Assembly: GCA_027318915.1 (NCBI GenBank) | Contig: DAHVOH010000101.1 | Location: forward strand, 1 to 8,843 | Length of the DNA stretch: 8,843 bases | DNA from: Clostridiales bacterium | GTDB taxonomy: Bacteria > Bacillota_E > Sulfobacillia > Sulfobacillales > JAIMBI01 | Direction of reading: 5' to 3' | Part shown: positions 6,395 through 8,843 of the stretch, one piece after another | Layout: each line of letters starts with the position of its first letter | Numbering within the stretch: the stretch's first letter is position 1 | Made by a program: the position numbers and the translations under genes | Notes under the pieces: model-generated | What the model saw: the letters and a program-made list of their open reading frames with translations, nothing else | Told to the model about the DNA's origin: nothing | Database searches by the model: none

Positions 6395-7591
6395 ATGGCC
6401 GGTTCCAACATCTTCACTCACGTCCTGGCCGCCGGAGAGACGGCCACGCCGCCCAACGCCGTCAGTCCTCCCATTTATCAGACGTCCGTCTACGCATTTG
6501 ACGATGTGGCCCAAATGGATGCCCTCCTGCACCACCCCCGCACCGGCTTCACCTATTCGCGCGGCAAAAATCCCAATGCGGACGCTTTGGCCAGCTGGGT
6601 GGCGCAGTTGGAAGGCACGGAGGCGGCTTTGGTGACCTCTTCCGGGACTGCGGCCCTTATGACGGCCATCCTGACGCTGCGGCCGGCCGGCGGGCGCATC
6701 GTGCTGCCCCTGGAGGTCTACGGCGGCACGGTCAACATCGCCCAGAAGATCCTGGCGCCGCTCGGCTACGAAACGGTCCGGGTGGATGTGCACGATGCCG
6801 AGGCCGTGCGCACGGTTCTGGCCCCCGGCTCGGGCATCCTGGTCCTGGAAACGCTGTCCAATCCGCTGGGGTGGATCCCTGAGCTGGACCACCTCATCGC
6901 CCTCGCCCATGCTCAGAATACGCCCGTGCTGGTGGACAACACGTTTGCGACTCCGTACCATGCCCAGCCCGCCCAATGGGGTGCCGATCTGGTGGTGCAC
7001 TCGCTCACCAAGTTCATTGCCGGTCACAGCGATGTTATCCTCGGCGCGGTGGCCGGCAGCGCGGAGCGCGTCCGCGCCGCGGCGGAGATTGTCGACGGCG
7101 GCGGCTTCACCCCGGACCCGTTCGCCGCGTGGCTGGCGCTGCGGGGCGCCCGCACCCTGGCGCTCCGCATGGAGCGCGCCAGCCAAAACGCCCTCACATT
7201 GGCCGCCGCGCTGGAATCCATGGCGGGGATCGCGCGGACGTATTATCCCGGCTTGATGTCGCACCCGGACCACGCCAACGCCGAGCGGCTGCTGCAACGC
7301 GGGTACGGCGCCATCGTGACCATCTCCCTCACCGGCGGACCCGCGGCGGTACAGCGGCTCATACCGGCTCTGCAATGGGTGCGGCTGGTCCCGAGTCTGG
7401 GGGATTTGAGCACCACGGTGGCCCACCCGAGCCCCCCGCGTCCCGCTCCGACGGGGTCGTCGGTGCCCGCGCCCGCGCCGTCGTCATCGTTCATCGACGG
7501 GAGCCAGGTTCGCATCTCCGTGGGGATCGACGCGGTGGACGAGGTGGCGGAGGACTTCCGCCAGGCGCTGGCGACCGCGTCCCAGTCCTAG
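6395..7591 (+). CDS. Cys/Met-metabolism PLP-dependent enzyme (cystathionine synthase/lyase family)
   Basis: This 398-residue enzyme belongs to the trans-sulfuration group of PLP enzymes (cystathionine gamma-synthase, gamma- or beta-lyase, methionine gamma-lyase, O-acylhomoserine sulfhydrylase). Landmarks are YSRGKNP (54-60), whose Tyr and Arg touch the neighbouring subunit's PLP, TSSGTAA (81-87), EVYGGT (107-112), D181 in VDNTFATP contacting the pyridine nitrogen, and the Schiff-base K206 in HSLTKFIAGHSD. R373 in VRISVG is the expected substrate-carboxylate Arg. The exact reaction cannot be separated by sequence alone. The ATG at 6395 has AGAGGAGG 6 nt upstream. Residues 345-368 are an unusual Pro/Ala/Ser stretch in place of the normal conserved loop and may reflect a compensated frameshift (see findings). 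It is transcribed away from the small membrane protein and toward the lipoprotein gene. Confidence 0.92.
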   Translation: MAGSNIFTHVLAAGETATPPNAVSPPIYQTSVYAFDDVAQMDALLHHPRTGFTYSRGKNPNADALASWVAQLEGTEAALVTSSGTAALMTAILTLRPAGGRIVLPLEVYGGTVNIAQKILAPLGYETVRVDVHDAEAVRTVLAPGSGILVLETLSNPLGWIPELDHLIALAHAQNTPVLVDNTFATPYHAQPAQWGADLVVHSLTKFIAGHSDVILGAVAGSAERVRAAAEIVDGGGFTPDPFAAWLALRGARTLALRMERASQNALTLAAALESMAGIARTYYPGLMSHPDHANAERLLQRGYGAIVTISLTGGPAAVQRLIPALQWVRLVPSLGDLSTTVAHPSPPRPAPTGSSVPAPAPSSSFIDGSQVRISVGIDAVDEVAEDFRQALATASQS

Positions 7592-7599
7592 CGAGGCCC

Positions 7600-7639
7600 G
7601 AGACGGCAGGGGAACTCGAACCCGGGAGCGCGCCGTCTC
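7600..7639. terminator. Hairpin just past the PLP enzyme gene, possible terminator
   Basis: An 8-bp perfect inverted repeat (GAGACGGC at 7600-7607, GCCGTCTC at 7632-7639) has a 24-nt loop that can form an inner GGG/CCC stem. It starts 8 nt after the TAG at 7589-7591. A GCCCGCGCGGGC palindrome follows at 7641-7652. No T-run is present. Confidence 0.45.
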
Positions 7640-7750
7640 CGCCCGCGCGGGCGTCATCGCATCCGGACGCGGACGGCACGAGACGCCCTCCCGGACCCGC
7701 CGGACGACCGGGTGTATCGGACAGGAACCCTCCCCAGCTGGACCAGGACC

Positions 7751-7791
7751 GGGCCGTCACGACCACGGCCCCTCCGGGGGATAGCTCCCGG
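7751..7791. terminator. Two adjacent hairpins between convergent PLP enzyme and lipoprotein genes
   Basis: GGGCCGT (7751-7757) pairs with ACGGCCC (7765-7771) around a 7-nt loop, and CCGGGGG (7774-7780) pairs with CTCCCGG (7785-7791, one G-U) around ATAG. They lie about 60 nt past the lipoprotein stop on the minus strand. No T-run is present, so terminator function is plausible only by position. The rest of 7592-7852 shows no gene. Confidence 0.4.
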
Positions 7792-7852
7792 ACCATGCCT
7801 GACCGGCCCTCGGGGCGGTGGGCGGGCCGGCCCGTCGCCGTACCCCGCCAGG

Positions 7853-8437
7853 CTATCCGCCCCACCCGCTCCCGGAGCTGGATCCGGCGCTGCTGCTGGA
7901 GCTGGCCGCGGCTCCGCCGGAGGCCGTCAAAACCGGGAGTCCGGGTGTCGCAACCCACCATACGCCGCCATTGAGTTTCAGCCCTTCTCCCTTGGCCTGC
8001 CCCGGCGCCGTATCGGCCGCATACGTGTACAACAGGTGGCCGTTGTAGGCAACTTGATGGCCCAATTGGTCCACCACCACGCTTAGGTGGCCGGATAGTC
8101 CGCTGGGTGTCGCCACCGTGCTCCCGCCGGTAAGCAGTGCCGGCCAAATGAGAGCGCAACTGCCCGTGCAGTGCGTGGAGGTCGCCGTATCCGCCGAGAA
8201 CCAGTACAGCGTTTGTCCGGCGCTGTTGGTCAACACGGTGGTCAGCTTGCCGTTCACCGTGACCTGTGCGGTCTTCACCGGGCTCGTGACCGTCGCCACG
8301 GCGGTGGCCGAAGACCCGGCGGCGGTTGAGGAGGTGCTGGCGGGCGGGCCGGATGCCGCGGCGGTGCCGCATCCCGCGAGCGCCAAGCCCAGAATCCCTA
8401 CCATGACGCCCGATCCTATTTGCGAAGCAAGTTTCAT
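7853..8437 (-). CDS. Secreted lipoprotein with Yx(F/Y)xxD repeats (Lipoprotein_15/COG4315 type)
   Basis: This is a 194-residue lipoprotein anchored on the outer face of the membrane. The signal peptide at 1-22 ends in lipobox LALAGC with the lipidated Cys at 23. A Ser/Ala/Thr-rich linker (24-55) follows. Two copies of the family repeat come next: the first around TLYWFSAD (Y78-D83) with a CTGSC pair (C90, C94) and IWPALL, the second around LLYTYAAD (Y137-D142) ending in GGVWWVATP. The tail from 172 is low complexity (Ala/Ser/Gly), ending GSGWGG. The biochemical role of the family is not established to my knowledge; the two close cysteines could form a disulfide or bind a metal. The ATG at 8437 has GAGGGGGG about 7 nt upstream. 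It stands alone, with its own promoter at 8652-8679. Confidence 0.93.
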   Translation of the reverse strand: MKLASQIGSGVMVGILGLALAGCGTAAASGPPASTSSTAAGSSATAVATVTSPVKTAQVTVNGKLTTVLTNSAGQTLYWFSADTATSTHCTGSCALIWPALLTGGSTVATPSGLSGHLSVVVDQLGHQVAYNGHLLYTYAADTAPGQAKGEGLKLNGGVWWVATPGLPVLTASGGAAASSSSSAGSSSGSGWGG

Positions 8438-8645
8438 GGGTATCCCCCCTCAGTGTCTGCGCGGGTGGTCCAAGCGCGCCATACAACAGTTCAAGGTCCG
8501 GTCCTGCGGTGCGGGTCCCCGGGGAAGCGCCACCCGCAGGAAGACGTAGCGTTCCGCCCCGGCAGCGCTGCTGCCCCATCAACCTTGCGGCCCGGCCCGG
8601 TCTGTGACGGCTCGCCTCGGCCACTCACAAATCGACTCGTGAGAT
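8438..8645 (-). promoter_or_regulatory. 5' leader (about 207 nt) of the lipoprotein gene
   Basis: The stretch between the predicted transcription start and the start codon carries a CTCAC/GTGAG stem (8624-8628 with 8639-8643) at its 5' end. A 7-bp stem TGCGGGT/ACCCGCA (8510-8516 with 8532-8538) lies nearer the gene. No open frame with a ribosome binding site is convincing inside it, and I recognise no known riboswitch class. Confidence 0.4.
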
Positions 8646-8651
8646 AGGTTT

Positions 8652-8679
8652 ATCCTAGTCCCTCTCCCTCACTTGTCAA
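8652..8679 (-). promoter_or_regulatory. Sigma-70-type promoter of the lipoprotein gene
   Basis: Read on the minus strand, a perfect TTGACA (8679-8674) is followed by a 16-nt purine-rich spacer and TAGGAT (8657-8652, 4 of 6 matches to TATAAT). An alternative -10, GATAAA, lies 3 nt further on at a less favourable spacing of 19. The start of transcription would be near 8645. This is an AT-richer patch in GC-rich surroundings. Confidence 0.65.
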
Positions 8680-8742
8680 TGCGGCCCCGCACAGCCCACG
8701 AACCGGGAGCCCGGGCAGCGAATCTCTCAGGGCGGCCCCGAC

Positions 8743-8768
8743 GCCCGGCCGACCGTGAGCGGCCGGGC
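8743..8768. terminator. Strong hairpin near the right edge; no gene seen in 8680-8843
   Basis: A 9-bp perfect inverted repeat (8743-8751 with 8760-8768) has an 8-nt loop and could terminate transcription entering from the right. The final 160 bases contain short open frames rich in Arg/Gly/Ala that run off the edge, none with a recognisable protein. Confidence 0.4.
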
Positions 8769-8843
8769 TGTCCGCCGCCGTGCCGCGCGCCCCCGATTCC
8801 CCCACCGCCGACGCGGCGCTCCCCCGGGCGCTTTGTGAGCGAA

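Noticed and set aside
7600..7645. Minus-strand GGGTTCGAGTTCCC resembling a tRNA T-arm
   Set aside because: The T-stem mispairs at two positions, and no acceptor strand or anticodon arm occurs at the right distance; better explained as the loop of the 8-bp hairpin.
7491..8624. 377-residue minus-strand frame overlapping the lipoprotein
   Set aside because: The lipoprotein frame has a signal peptide, lipobox and family repeats; this one is low-complexity Arg/Gly.
1..8843. CRISPR array, insertion sequence or prophage signs
   Set aside because: No regularly spaced repeats, transposase or integrase motifs, or terminal inverted repeats with target duplications were seen.

Overview
The window is GC-rich bacterial DNA with strong GGAGG-type ribosome binding sites, some GTG starts, sigma-70-like promoters (two perfect TTGACA boxes) and a lipobox-bearing secreted protein. 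The gene set (a Thermus-type isocitrate dehydrogenase, a DHA2-type exporter, a YxFxxD-repeat lipoprotein and a DUF6671-like zinc protein) would suit a GC-rich Gram-positive such as a deep-branching Firmicute or an actinobacterium. The sequence alone does not settle the taxon. There are no RNA genes, insertion sequences or CRISPR arrays. It reads as ordinary chromosomal DNA containing a few poorly characterised proteins.

Layout. The left arm (1-1927) is on the minus strand: the N-terminal part of an SDR oxidoreductase, cut by the window edge, preceded by a 14-TM MFS exporter that starts with GTG. A long spacer (1928-2375) separates the exporter from a divergent winged-helix regulator (2376-2693, plus), a natural candidate to control it. 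Next comes a textbook promoter (2723-2751) with a leader of about 120 nt, then a plus-strand run: a DUF6671-like protein of unknown function with a C-terminal four-CxxC zinc region (2880-3752), a 57-residue four-CxxC mini-protein (3963-4136), and 22 nt later an NADP-type isocitrate dehydrogenase (4159-5604). The run ends at two adjacent strong hairpins (5686-5724 and 5734-5762).

The right arm holds a small two-TM membrane protein (5890-6132, minus) divergent from a Cys/Met-metabolism PLP enzyme (6395-7591, plus) that has a hairpin-rich leader. A lipoprotein with Yx(F/Y)xxD repeats (7853-8437, minus) follows, with its own promoter (8652-8679) and a leader of about 207 nt. The last 160 bases hold only a strong hairpin.

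The most interesting part is the 2723-5604 block, where two cysteine-rich, probably zinc-binding proteins of unknown role sit directly upstream of a TCA-cycle enzyme. A second point of note is the C-terminal loop of the PLP enzyme, which looks as if it is read in the wrong frame (possible compensated double frameshift).
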